Assembly: GCF_905475345.1 (NCBI RefSeq)
Contig: NC_066589.1
Coordinates: 8,312,501-8,376,500, forward strand
Source: Vespula vulgaris
Taxonomy: Eukaryota > Arthropoda > Insecta > Hymenoptera > Vespidae
DNA length: 64,000 nucleotides
Reading direction: 5' to 3'
The notes beneath the pieces are model-generated. The model ran no database searches. It was not told where the DNA came from and was given only the letters and a program-made list of their open reading frames with translations. This document shows, piece after piece, positions 40,598 through 51,709 of this stretch. The translations under genes and the position numbers were made by a program. Numbering within the stretch: the stretch's first letter is position 1; every line of letters begins with the position of its first letter.

Positions 40598-42287
40598 CAT
40601 ACATATATACTTTGTTGCTCGCTAACACATCATTGTCAACTTATTATCTGTCAAATTATTACACGCCCTTGATTGAGTTATAAATTCAAAGATATTGAGA
40701 ACGATCGTATTGTTATTACTTATATTCATACACATATCTTCAATCGGAGTATACATTTAGATTCTTTTTGTTTACTAACGAAAGTTGTAAAATCTATGAT
40801 CTTCAAATATACATATATAAATATATGTATATGTATATAGATAGATAAATATATGTATATGTATATCGTTCATATCTGTATACTTATATGAATATATTAG
40901 TAACGTAATCTCTCTTTCTCTTACTGTACAAGTTGACTTTACTCGAATGTAAAAATAAGGATCTGGAAATATCGAATGAAAGAAAGAAAAGAATAATAAG
41001 AGTGGAAATTTGGAAGGACATGAGAACGTCATCGTTTCTCTTACACGTGGCAGACTCGTCTCGTTTAAATGGAGATTCGATAGTTTTGCGAACAATTCGA
41101 ATGGTTTCATTCGATTATTTGCCTCGGTCCATTGCGTCGGGCAAAACTCGGCTTGTGCAGGATAAACTCTTTGTTTGAACGACGAGTAAAAATTGTGAAT
41201 GTCGTTTCTGAAACTGTACAGGGGAGACGCCCTTCCGTTGTCAGTACTGTCCAAAAGCATTTACGCGGAAGGATCATCTGGTGAACCACGTCAGGCAGCA
41301 CACGGGTGAGTCACCGCACAAGTGCCAGTATTGCACCAAATCCTTCACGAGGAAGGAACATTTGACCAATCACGTGCGTCAACATACAGGCGAATCGCCA
41401 CATCGATGCCACTTCTGCTCAAAATCATTTACTCGTAAGGAGCACTTGACGAATCATGTACGAATCCACACTGGCGAATCTCCGCACAGATGTGAATTTT
41501 GTCAGAGGACGTTCACTAGGAAAGAACACCTCAATAATCATCTCCGTCAACATACCGGAGATTCTTCGCATTGTTGTAATGTGTGTTCGAAACCATTTAC
41601 GAGAAAGGTACGTTGTTTTCCTCCAACGAAACAGGATTACACGTTTGCTTTTCATAGCTTTTCCATCGACTCTCGGTTTATAACGACCGATTGATTTCAT
41701 CGTTAACGATTGGAATCTAGAGTCGATTAGAAAAGCTAGATATCTGTCATCGAGCTTCGTGTTTATTCTTGTAACGTGACTCATTATTTGTTTTCTCTCT
41801 TTGAATTACACAGGAACATCTCGTAAATCATATGCGCTGTCATACCGGTGAACGTCCATTCGTGTGCACGGAGTGCGGCAAAAGCTTCCCATTGAAGGGT
41901 AACTTGCTCTTCCACATGCGTTCGCATAACAAAGGAAGCAACGCCGAGAGACCATTCCGTTGCGATCTCTGCCCCAAAGACTTCATGTGTAAAGGACACT
42001 TGGTCTCTCACAGACGATCCCATTCGGACGAACGTCCACACAGCTGTCCAGATTGCGGCAAGACTTTCGTTGAAAAAGGAAACATGTTGAGACATTTGCG
42101 AAAACACGCTGCCGAAGGGCCACCGACGCAGGTTAGCACACCGTCTGCTATTCCACAATCTGGAGTTTTACCTATACCAACCGCAGCGGTTTTGGTTGGA
42201 CATCCATTGGCACCACCAGCTCCACCAGTTGTCCCACAACATACCGTGGTAGTACCAACACCACCTGGAGTTCTAACATCTTATTAA
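33067..42287 (+). CDS. crol: Crooked legs, 18 C2H2 zinc-finger transcription factor
   Basis: Ten exons join in phase to 1011 residues: 33067-33117, 33767-34168, 34715-35229, 35304-35445, 35524-35856, 36023-36267, 36353-36618, 39332-39553, 41222-41607 and 41814-42287. The N-terminal third is His/Ser- and Gln-rich (polyGln at 34799-34890 and 35086-35125). A conserved segment MYKVNVEDINQLLAYHEVFGK precedes the fingers. Residues 450-952 hold 18 C2H2 fingers, most with the repeated core FTRKEHLxNH and TGE(S/T)PH linkers; the tail is Pro-rich. This order matches Drosophila crol, an ecdysone-inducible nuclear regulator of leg and wing morphogenesis whose known isoforms carry 12 to 18 fingers. The start is the first ATG of its exon that opens the long frame. 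Exons 36353-36618 and 39332-39553 end in phase 1 and split finger coding between exons. Identification is firm; the N-terminal exon set could differ between isoforms. Confidence 0.93.
33118..33766 (+). other. crol intron 1
   Basis: 649 bases, GTGAG donor and CGGTAG acceptor; AT-rich, with no further feature that I can support. Confidence 0.7.
35892..35998. repeat. (ACATAT)n and (TA)n repeat in a crol intron
   Basis: Hexanucleotide ACATAT units give way to TA runs; they fill the intron 35857-36022 between the exons of fingers 1 and 2. Confidence 0.85.
36619..39331 (+). other. crol intron 7 (2.7 kb)
   Basis: No additional finger exon is visible. A CpG-rich island at 37590-37720 is followed by a long CT tract (37723-37826), a layout like an internal promoter. 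A GC-rich patch at 38585-38640 contains an ATG and a donor, but cannot splice in frame to the next crol exon. Confidence 0.5.
37723..37826. repeat. (CT)n tract
   Basis: About 100 bases of nearly pure CT, with a few TTTT interruptions. Confidence 0.9.
39554..41221 (+). other. crol intron 8 with trinucleotide repeats
   Basis: Contains TA runs (39667-39715), an ACT/CTA repeat (40051-40155), a GTC/ATC repeat (40241-40335) and more TA tracts near 40565 and 40810-40870. No exon seen. Confidence 0.7.
40051..40155. repeat. (ACT)n microsatellite
   Basis: About 100 bases of ACT/ATT triplets within a crol intron. Confidence 0.9.
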
Positions 42288-42532
42288 ACCAAACTCGAAA
42301 ATAAGAAAACGTCAAGAGAAGAACCGTAACGGCGATGGAGCTTTCTCAAGGTTGTTATTATCAGTGTGTTTGACGAATACCGAGAGAGACTGTGTTCCAG
42401 GTGTTTATGCAAACTCGAAATCATAATCACAAGAACACAGTACTCTATTTCTATCTGTTTTTTCATTTGGAAAGTGTCGTTACGTGATGAAAATTACTTG
42501 GGACTATGATTCTTCGACAGCAGCTAAAAAAT

Positions 42533-42557
42533 TACCTTAATTTTGAAAATTAAGGTA
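42533..42557. repeat. Perfect inverted repeat in the crol 3' region
   Basis: TACCTTAATTTT and AAAATTAAGGTA are exact complements separated by one G, about 250 bases after the crol stop. With a one-base loop it could form a tight RNA hairpin or a DNA cruciform. Confidence 0.8.
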
Positions 42558-42767
42558 TCGAACTTTGAACAAAGGAGAAAACGAAGCACGATCGTGTTCT
42601 ACAAGTATCTTATCAGTGTATAAACAACACTGAAAGATTTTTCAATATTAAATACATTTTGCGTGTTGTCGGCGATAGATTATCCAAAGTTTGAATTTGT
42701 TTCTATATATCTTTGTATGATAAATATAATAGATTTATATAAGTATAGATACATATATATAGATATA

Positions 42768-42817
<50 letters not shown>

Positions 42818-42860
42818 ACGATTTCATAATTAGATTTTTTGTGCAAATGCAGTGCTCAGA

Positions 42861-42922
42861 ACTTCTTCTTCTTCTTCATCTTCTTCTTCTTCTTCTTCTT
42901 CTTCTTCTTCTTCTTCTTCTTC
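42861..42922. repeat. (CTT)n microsatellite
   Basis: About 60 bases of CTT repeat with one CAT change. Confidence 0.9.
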
Positions 42923-45299
42923 GTAATTCACCGATGCTCATATTATGTTTTAATTTAGTAGTTTTTACAGAGAGTTTATTAACTATTAATTACAACTTTT
43001 ATACGTCGTGTGATCATTTCACTTCAATTCCAAAGTTTTTCATTTCTTCGGATGGGTATTCCTTTTGATTGTGTAAGAAGAGAAGAAAGAGAAAAGCTAT
43101 ATCGTGATACGTACCCATCTACTTCTAAAAGAATCAGTCATTTTAAGAATAGGTGCCGTTACTGCCACTTCGAAATCAAACAAAGAAACAATTGATCACA
43201 ATGATGAGCTTCTTGAAATGCAATATTAAGAAACTTTTGTTTCACTTGTATTTTTATTTTTATTTTATTTTATTCTATTCTAATCTAATCTAATCTAATC
43301 TAATCTATTCTATTCCATTCTATTCTTTTTTCAATTATAAATTTAACGACGAAAATTAAAGTTAAATTAATGTACTCCGCGATTAAGGAAAATAAAAAGA
43401 AAAAAGAAAAAAAAGAAAAAAGATTTATGTTACTTTGTTACGCGAATTGTCTAAATGGATAAAGAACGTGACAGAGAAGGAACGGTCCTACGTCTGGAAT
43501 ATTTCACATGGATTTAAAACGTTTTGATTTGATGTAAGCTTAAAGAATGAAAGCAAAAAAAAAAAGGAACAAAAGGTTATATGACTATATTGTTCAAGTG
43601 AAGAGAAGGGGATTAATTACGCGGTGCATTTTATACGCGTAATACATTTTATACGAATTTAGATGGTATATATTCGGATATATAAATACACTCTTAGAGC
43701 TATCGTCGGGACTTAGAGATAATAAATACTTTCGTTAGTTTTAAAATCTGTTGCGAGATCGAGTGCAATATGGCTAAGCCTTTTTCCGCTTAATATATGA
43801 ATCCGTAACAGTTACCTTTCTCTCTCTCACTCCTCGCTCTCTCTCCCTCCCTCCCTCCCTCTCTCTCTTTTATTTACTTTTCTCTCTCTCTCTCTCTCTT
43901 TTATTTACTTACTCTTCTCTCTCTCTCTCTCTTTCTCTCATTCACTTACTCTCCTCTCTCTCTTTATCAATCTTTATCTATCTTTATCTATTTTCTCTCA
44001 TTCACACTCCCCCACCCCCTCTCTTTCTGATACTGGAAATGTTGTATTGATTTCGAGCGAATAAATATAACCGATAAGCGTCGACAACTTAACTAAGTTT
44101 TACACATACACGGGGAATAGACTGTTACATTAACAAAAATAAATAAATAAATAAATCAGGGAATTCGGTTATTAAATTTAATTCGCAACGATCGAAGTAA
44201 AAAAAAATAAAAAAAAAAAATAAAACATACAAAGAAAAAGAAGCACATTTTGTATCGTCTTATCTAAAAAAACAAAAAAACAAAAAAACAAAAAAAAACA
44301 AAAAGGACAAAAAAAATATATTCTCTCCTGATAACACTAGCGATCATTGTATAAGGCCATATATATTTCATATTTACTATTAAGATAAATGGAAACGTGC
44401 ACTTGTTAGTGTGACATCACTGACATTTAGTTACCACGTTGTCTTAACGCAAAACGGACTTTTTATTAGATGATAATGCGTCTGATTTGTAAAAGAGAAA
44501 AATAAATTAGGGTTTTAAGTGACTGTCACATTGCCAGGTTTACATTGATTATAATTATGTATGATATAATATATCATTAAAAATTATTATATCTCGCGTA
44601 CATATGTCGGTATGGAGTTTACATGCGTTATAATTACGTTCGATGCTCTTATTAGAGATTTAGAATTAATATAATATATTACGATATAAATATATAAATA
44701 AAGATCTATATATATAAATAAATATATATATATATATAAATATATATTACTAAATATATTCAAACAGTTAGATATCACTTACTATTTTAAAATATCGAAA
44801 AAAAAAATATAAAACAGGGGACGACAAGCGCGCAGCATTGGGGAGCTTTAGTCGCCCTGCGGCTAAATAATATACATACTTCGCTAATGTTCTTCAGAGA
44901 AAAGAGATAAGAAAAAAAAAAACTATGTGAAAAGTTCCATAACAGCGTGTGTGTCTAATGTTTAAAAGATGCGGATAAAAATATATATATATGTATAATA
45001 TATATAAATGCTCGTGCGCGCTTATATATACACACACATTACGAATAGAGCATATATAAACATGATGCGATCGTATGTCAATGGACGATAAAAACCGATG
45101 ATCTATGGGATTATTCATATCTCTGCTATATGATAGTGTAAAGAATTTAAAAACCCTAACGTTAACTTGTCACGGCCCCCCCCCTTACATATTACCGCTA
45201 GTAGAATGTAACATGGAATAAAAATTGAAATAATGTTTATATGAATTAATAATAATTAATATTATATATAATATCATACGTTTTATATATATATAAATA

Positions 45300-45344
<45 letters not shown>

Positions 45345-46287
45345 ACACACAAGAATAAAACACTAAGAGTTGGTTCATGCTTTTAAGAAAATTTAGTTGT
45401 GAGCTTGTTTAACAAATAAAAAATCGATTATAAATAAAAAAGAAACGCAGCTGGCGAAAATCAGAGACCCGTTTCTTCTCTATGAGTCGAAGCGAAATTC
45501 GTCGCGAGTTACACGCAATTTACTTTGAAAATAATATTGTGAGATCATTTTTGTCGACGTTTTCTTCTTTTCTTTATTGTCGTCAACAAATATTGTTCTC
45601 CTTTCTATTTCTGTTTCTTCTCTTCTGTTTTTTCTTTCCTTGTCTCTTCGAAACTGCGTTAACCCGCTGTACTATGATTTAAGTCGTAATGGCACGTGCC
45701 AAAGTTGCTGTCAATGTTGCTCATCCGTTTGTAAAAAATCGAACCAAGAGTTTCATTCTGGTTTCTGATGTCTGACTCTTAAAGTATGTAGCACGTGTTT
45801 CGGACGATATTATAGGGCAAGAGGTTAACATTCTTTTTCCATTGATATCGTATGAACTCTGCGACTAGAAAAATGCTTGTACGTCATAGCTTCGACTCAA
45901 AGCGAAATATGGTGAAGGAAAGTTTTCAGAATATGATTTACTTTAGATAGAACAAAATATTATGTATAGAATTTTATTATGCACCATTGTAATATTATGT
46001 ATCCCAGTTGTGACACAATATACACTGGTGTTATGTTAAATGTGACAAGATTGTGTACGATGTTATTACATTTTCTCTTTTTCTTTATTCCTGCATATAA
46101 ATAGAAGAACAATTTTTATATAACATTATTCATATCATACTAACATCATATTATTATATATTTCTTGTATAGTTCAAGTTTTCATGAAATAGATAGTATT
46201 GATCTTATGACGAATTATTCATTTTCAGATACATAAGCTAATTGATAATTATAAATTAAATTGTTGAATTTTCTTTCTCTCACTTTC

Positions 46288-46291
<4 letters not shown>

Positions 46292-46345
<54 letters not shown>
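46292..46345. repeat. (CT)n microsatellite inside the GGH duplicate relic flank
   Basis: A pure CT run. The corresponding place beside the intact GGH gene (about 47160) has no such run, so it expanded after the duplication. Confidence 0.85.
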
Positions 46346-46349
<4 letters not shown>

Positions 46350-46496
46350 GTAGAATCTATAAATCCATGTTTATTCTTTCGAATTAAATTCAAGAAAAAA
46401 AATGAAACGCAACAGTAGAATAATTTTTATTATATATAAATCTAAAAAAAAAAGAGAGAGAATAGATTTTATTTATTTATTTTCTTTCTCGTTTAG

Positions 46497-46745
46497 GAAG
46501 AAATTAGCAATGCGTTAACTGACTTGAAAAGCTTTCAAAATGTGAGGTATATTTTTTCTTACTGTCCAATTGTTTATATGTTTTTTAGGATAAAATTGCA
46601 ATCCATAAAATGAGAAATTGACATGTTCCAAATTAGATATAAATCTTATAATTATTCGTATCAAAATTATTAGAAATTACTCGACTTATTTTTGTTCAAC
46701 TAAACTTTTACGAAAGCTTGCATGTATATAATTATTGTTATATCA
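46497..46745 (-). pseudogene. Decayed duplicate of the last exon of gamma-glutamyl hydrolase
   Basis: This stretch aligns along its whole length with the last GGH exon (47262-47522): the same GAAGAAATTAGCAA, TGAGGTATATTTTT, AATCCATAAAA and ACATGTTCCAA.CTAGATATAAATC blocks appear in the same order. On the minus strand the frame is broken by many stops and small indels. The codon of the catalytic His (CAT in the gene) reads TAT here. Similarity continues weakly into the 3' flank (about 45970-46490 against 46960-47260), so the duplication was tandem and took in sequence beyond the exon. It cannot encode an enzyme. Confidence 0.8.
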
Positions 46746-47261
46746 TTATACATTAAATAATGGTGTTATTACGAACCATCGTAATTGTTTAAACACTTGA
46801 TTCAATTTTTGCATTTTTTTTTCTTTTGTTTAATTAAAATAAAATTAATACAGAAACATAACGTATTTTTCTACTCAAAAGAAAATATTTTTTGTGTCTG
46901 GTAAAAGGAAAATTTTTTAAATATAATTTATTTCAAGCAGAAGACCATATATATTGCTCATAGAATTTTATTATATTAATTTTATTATAGTTTGTGTTAT
47001 CGTTATAAAATATATTACACAATATATCCATTGGTCTTATCATTTCCAATGATTATTATATACTGTTATAAAACATAGATGGAAACAAATAAACTTGTTC
47101 GTATGCCGATCCATTTATTCCACTATAAGATGGTAGATAATTATAAATTAAACTCTTGGCTTCTTCGGTAAAATTTTGAAATCGGTGTTTATTTTTCCTA
47201 GCTAAAGCAAACAAAAAAATAAATCAATCAAACGAGATATTGGAATAATTTTTATTATAAT

Positions 47262-48617
47262 TTAATCTAAGAGAAGATATCTCGTTATTTTACCTTCATG
47301 TACGAAGAAATTAGCAAAATATTGACTGACTTTAATGGCGTCGAAAGAATGAGGTATATTTTTGTCTTTTATCCACTCATAAATATTTTTTTCCGGATGA
47401 AATTGTAATCCATAAAAAGGAAAATTAACATGTTCCAAGCTAGATATAAATCGTACGCCATTTCTGTCTACGTTTCGAGAAATTATCCGGAAAATATCGT
47501 TCAACTTGACTCTTACCAAAGCCTGCGTATTGTTAATGGACCAATTAGGTCAATTACTTTCACTCAATCAATGATAATGAATAGTAAAGAAGTCTAACCT
47601 TTTTGGTTACGCAATAGCTGTGAAAATTAATAGTAACGTTCTGTTTTTCCAAAATATCTATGATGTCCGATGGTGCGTTTTTGAACAATCTTGATTCTTT
47701 AAAACCTGAAAACACATTTTATTTCCTTTTTTTATTCTGTAATTTTATTAATTATTAATTACTCGACGCTCACCTGTATTGAAGTTTAAAGGTAAAGCTT
47801 GTGATTGGCTAGAACACGTGATTCTATGTTCTACATTGTTAGCTGCTACGTATGTTAATAATTCGAATCCTAAACATATTCCTAAAATTGGAAAATAGTC
47901 TCCTTCCTTGTTCATTTCCTCGGCGATTCTAAAAAGCAATCTGTTGTTAAATTTTAACAAAAATACAAAATTCTTCATCCATAACATTTCAAAATTTATA
48001 CCGATAAATCTTTTTGCCCGCGTCAGCATATCCTTTACTATTATTAAAATATGTAGCTCCACCTGGCCATAAAACTCTAAGAACACAAATGTTTTTTCTT
48101 TAAGCTACTCAATTGTTTTATATTGTTTATATTATTATTATTCAAAAATTTACCCATTTAATTTTTCAAGTATATTTCTGTAATATGTTTCATTTTTTCC
48201 GATCCTGTAATAAAGATACAATTTTTATCATACTTCTTTTTTCTATTTCAATTTTTTTTCTCTATAATAACGAAATAATATTTGGATTAAGTATTATATG
48301 GATTACCAAATTGGGACTACTCTCGCACCGGCACTTTCAATAAATTTAACATAAGACGCAGCGATATAACTTTTGTATCGTCCCTCGGTAGTACGATTTA
48401 AACGATAACTAATTTCTTGCGACAAAATACCTTTGAAATAAAATATAGAAAGAAATAAATTCGATACAATTAAAAAAAAAGAAAAAAAAATTGAATAATA
48501 CTCACCGATGATTGGTCGATTATTAAGAACAATTTCCTTTGTACTAATAACATTGTGTGTAATAAAAATTAACAAGATCAAAAAAGAAATTTGAATTTTA
48601 CCAAAAATTATCGACAT
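47262..48617 (-). CDS. Gamma-glutamyl hydrolase
   Basis: Seven minus-strand exons join in phase to 294 residues: 48617-48506, 48430-48307, 48204-48154, 48076-48002, 47928-47774, 47705-47599 and 47522-47262. Residues 1 to about 26 are a hydrophobic signal peptide. The mature part starts with NRPIIGILSQE and continues with IAASYVKFIESAGARVVPIW and VLWPGG, hallmarks of peptidase family C26. The nucleophile is Cys139 in LGICLGFE and the catalytic His is His250 in GLQFHPEK. The enzyme removes gamma-linked glutamates from folylpolyglutamates in lysosomes or outside the cell. Length agrees with animal GGH (about 300 residues). The first ATG of the frame is used because it gives the signal peptide. 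A poly(A)-type signal (TTTATT on the plus strand, 47251-47256) lies right after the stop. The third exon, only 51 bases, was recognised from its splice sites and GGH-like IGKNETYY sequence. Confidence 0.92.
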
Positions 48618-49312
48618 TATTTTATCTCTATCGTATCAAATATTTCGTATATGTATGTATGTGTATGTGTTGTATATGTACATATATATATATATATATA
48701 TATACATACACACACATATATATATAATCTTTTTTATATTTTTTATAATATATATATAAAAATATCTTTTAACTTTATATCTTTTTGATAATAGCTCACA
48801 ATTTTTATTTTGTACTCGATTGATTGTACGAAGTTAACGATGAATTGATAAGATATAATGCTGACAAAACACGAATGAGTACACACATTTATATATATTC
48901 ATTTAATATCTATATATAGTGCTTCTGTTTAAACGTTCCTTTATATATAATTATTACATAGCTGTATGATTTGATCTTGCACTGAACTCAGATTAGTTAC
49001 TATAGTTTTATACGTAACACTTTTATACATGCGTTGCATCCGCCATTATCCTGGTTATTCAGTTACATTTGATAACCACTGATATTTTATTTTTTTCCCA
49101 ATCTCACTGCCGGAGCCATAGCTACAGTATGGACTTGTATAAATGTATCTTTCGTAATCTTCTCCGTAAATGACGCTATAATGTCTGACGTCAAATTGAC
49201 TGTTACATTCATTGACACATTGACACGTTCATTGATGGCACAATCATATCAATTGTATATTTTTTGCCTATAGCAAATGGGATTACAGTAACTTGTGAGA
49301 AAGACATTCTGT

Positions 49313-49830
49313 TAGAATTTCGATCTTCACTCGTTGAAATAAAAAGAAAGACTGATCCAGTAATTATCAAAGTCAATCATGTGAAAATGTTTAAGTGTTA
49401 AAACGTTTAATTACAATTATTTTAAATTTCCCGCGCATTACGATCTTGGTAATGTTAAACTATCGTTTAAATATTAATTTGTTATATTCCATGTACATTA
49501 TAAGGATTGTTTAAATAATTAGAAAATTATCCAAAGTATTAATTTCTAAGCTTTCGCGTTTAAAAAGATAGAGACTCGATGTTCACTCGTAGAAATACAA
49601 AAGAAAATTAATTCGGTACAATTAAACTATATAGATCACAATTTGTAAGTATTAAAATTTTTAATTAAAATTATTTTAAGTTTCTCCTGCGTTACGATCT
49701 TTGTAACGTTTAAACGAATGTATTATTGTTCGAATATTATTAATTCACTGTATTCCATGTACATTATGGATTTTTTAAATAGTTTAAAATTCTTCCAAAA
49801 TTATATATTATTTCTAAGATTCATTAACAT
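49313..49830. repeat. Diverged direct tandem duplication, about 250 bases per copy
   Basis: Copy A (about 49313-49560) and copy B (about 49570-49830) share, in the same order, a TTCACTCGT.GAAAT block, TTTAATTA.AATTATTTTAA, a TTACGATCTT.GTAA block, TATTCCATGTACATTAT and TTTCTAAG. Neither copy is coding. Confidence 0.75.
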
Positions 49831-50096
49831 GAACGATTGAATATGTATTTGCGTAATTAATTGATAATGATTAATAAAATATGTTGCAACTAACAAACGT
49901 TAGAAACCAAGATTTAAGTATTTGTATAATTTTCATTACAAAACGTTATACTTTGTTTGGCAGACATATATACTTTGTATCGATATAACTCGTCGTTGAC
50001 TCTTGTATCGATACAATGTTGCCAATGCGTATTTACTACACGAATGAAACGTTAGTTTTGTTTCCCCCACTACCACTCTATATCAACTTCATTTGC

Positions 50097-50106
50097 GTCA
50101 CGTGAC
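50097..50106. promoter_or_regulatory. GTCACGTGAC palindromic E-box
   Basis: A perfect ten-base palindrome around CACGTG, the CLEAR/M-box type recognised by MITF/TFE family factors and also by USF-like factors. It lies between a lysosomal enzyme gene (GGH, 1.5 kb away) and SNU13 (0.5 kb away). Which gene it serves, if any, is unknown. Confidence 0.35.
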
Positions 50107-50612
50107 ATTAGTTATATTTTATGATACGTCGTCATATTTTTAATCCAACTATTACTACCACTGTTACTTTTCTTCTTTTTTCTCTTGATCTAGTAATGTT
50201 GATTGATAGTTTTTTTTACAGGGAAGTATTTCGATTATCTAGAAAGTTTTAAGAAATCACTAGTGGTAAATAAATACCTATGAAAAAAGACGCTTAAAGT
50301 AATGCGACTAGAGTGCCCTCTAAGCGGAAACTATAGATAAGTAGAGCACGTGTGGTTTATTCTTCCATATTCGATTAATCATTTAGATACTCAGTTTACA
50401 TGTGTCTGTGAAAGCGGATTAAAGTTCGTTGTTACACGTTACACTGTGCGGAATTTATTGAATCCTACGCTACGTTATAAATTGTTTCGTCGAACGTGTA
50501 AGATTCCTCAGTGAAGCGATTTAGAATATTAATCGCCGAGAGGGTAGATTATTGATATTTCATATATCATATATATCTTATATATTTAATTTTAATTGTC
50601 ATAGAAATAAAA

Positions 50613-51210
50613 ATGGTAAGATATTTGTATATATGTATATGTATATATGTTTGTATGTACGTTTGGAACGTTTTATAGAGGTTATATATTTTGAGGTTAA
50701 TTCTCTCACGTGGACTCGTTCACATTTACACTAGAACCTATTATTATTATTCGAAATAGATCGATTTGTAACACATTATGCTTCAATATGTAAATTTGAG
50801 TAACAATTTTATGCATGTATTATTTTTTACAGGAAGAAGTTAATCCAAAAGCATATCCCTTAGCAGATGCAGCTCTAACCGCTAAAATTTTAAATCTTGT
50901 AAAACAAGCTGTCGATTATCAGCAATTAAGGAAGGGTGCGAATGAAGCAGCGAAAACTTTAAATCGTGGCCTTTCAGAATTTATTGTAATGGCTGCAGAT
51001 GCTACACCACTAGAAATTCTCTTGCATTTACCATTGTTATGCGAAGATAAGAATGTACCTTATGTCTTCGTCCGTAGTAAACAAGCTTTAGGTCGTGCTT
51101 GCGGAGTATCCAGGCCAGTTGTGGCCTGTTCTGTTACAGTTAATGAAGGATCTCAATTGAAGCCACAAATACAAGCTATACAACAACAAATAGAACGTCT
51201 ATTGGTTTAA
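50613..51210 (+). CDS. hoip: SNU13 / NHP2-like protein 1 (15.5K), U4 snRNP and box C/D snoRNP protein
   Basis: Exon 1 ends in AAAATG|GTAAG, so it contributes only the start codon (50613-50615); exon 2 (50833-51210) carries all the rest, giving 126 residues. The sequence is nearly that of human SNU13: NPKAYPLADA, RKGANEAAKTLNRG, FIVMAADATPLEILLHLPLL, CEDKNVPYVFVRSKQALGRA and a C-terminal IERLLV. It is an L7Ae-family protein that binds kink-turn RNA and nucleates U4/U6.U5 tri-snRNP and box C/D snoRNP assembly in the nucleus. The symbol is that of the fly ortholog hoi-polloi. The start is fixed because human SNU13 begins only a few residues before the NPKAY block, and the ATG plus GEE-like exon junction reproduces that. 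An AATAAA at 51354-51359 lies 144 bases after the stop. Confidence 0.96.
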
Positions 51211-51709
51211 ATTAGATCTCTGTTCATTGTACAATCATATTCAATTCAAGCATCGATTTTCTGACTTGCTTGCGTAAGAACAGATATTTTTGTCACATGT
51301 GCCTCATTTACTTGTCTGATGTAACAGTAATTATTAATCGTATTGAAATTTTCAATAAACAATAGCAAAATTCTCTTTGATCTTCGAAACTAGTATAGAT
51401 TTTTTAAGATATACACATTTTCTCTTTGTATATACAGTATTAGACATTAATGGCCGTTGAAGTGGTTCTTTTAACATTTCAAATTATATAAATAATTTAG
51501 AATAACTTCATAAGAACATTATTTCACTTTTAAATATTTCAGAATTAAAATATATCTAATAAAAGTACTTTTCTCAGAGATCATTTTTTAGTTTTTGGAT
51601 TTATTTAAGAAAATAATATGTTTATTTTTAGATAATAATTTTATTTTTATTTCTATATTATCAATATAAATAAATAATTACATTTTGTTATAGTGGGAAT
51701 AAAAAATTA
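51211..51709. other. Convergent 3' ends of SNU13 and ALG1
   Basis: About 500 AT-rich bases. AATAAA at 51354-51359 serves SNU13 on the plus strand; TTTATT at 51621-51626 is an AATAAA for ALG1 on the minus strand. The two transcripts would end roughly 200 bases apart, with no gene between. Confidence 0.6.

Larger units (their letters stand above)
42288..45480 (+). other. Probable crol 3' UTR and spacer
   Basis: No coding exon is visible. The region holds a perfect 12-base inverted repeat (42533-42557), TA runs (42775-42815, 45303-45341), a CTT tract (42861-42922), a CTAAT-rich block (43277-43323) and CT tracts (43815-43950). Several AATAAA signals occur, for example at 44058, near 44139 and near 45412; I cannot tell which one ends the transcript. 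Confidence 0.45.
48618..50612. other. Intergenic region between divergent GGH and SNU13, with a diverged tandem repeat
   Basis: Contains TA/CA repeats at 48655-48725, a direct duplication at 49313-49830, and the palindrome GTCACGTGAC at 50097-50106. The bases 50330-50610 before SNU13 are likely its promoter and leader. No further coding exon seen. Confidence 0.5.

Noticed and set aside
43277..43323. CTAAT pentanucleotides that resemble insect telomere repeat
   Set aside because: The arthropod telomere unit is TTAGG (CCTAA); here the unit is CTAAT, only a few copies, in a T-rich slippage block.
49120..49160. TACAGTATGGAC, identical to the end of the second mariner-like element
   Set aside because: Only about 12 bases match and no inverted partner could be found nearby, so I do not call a third copy.
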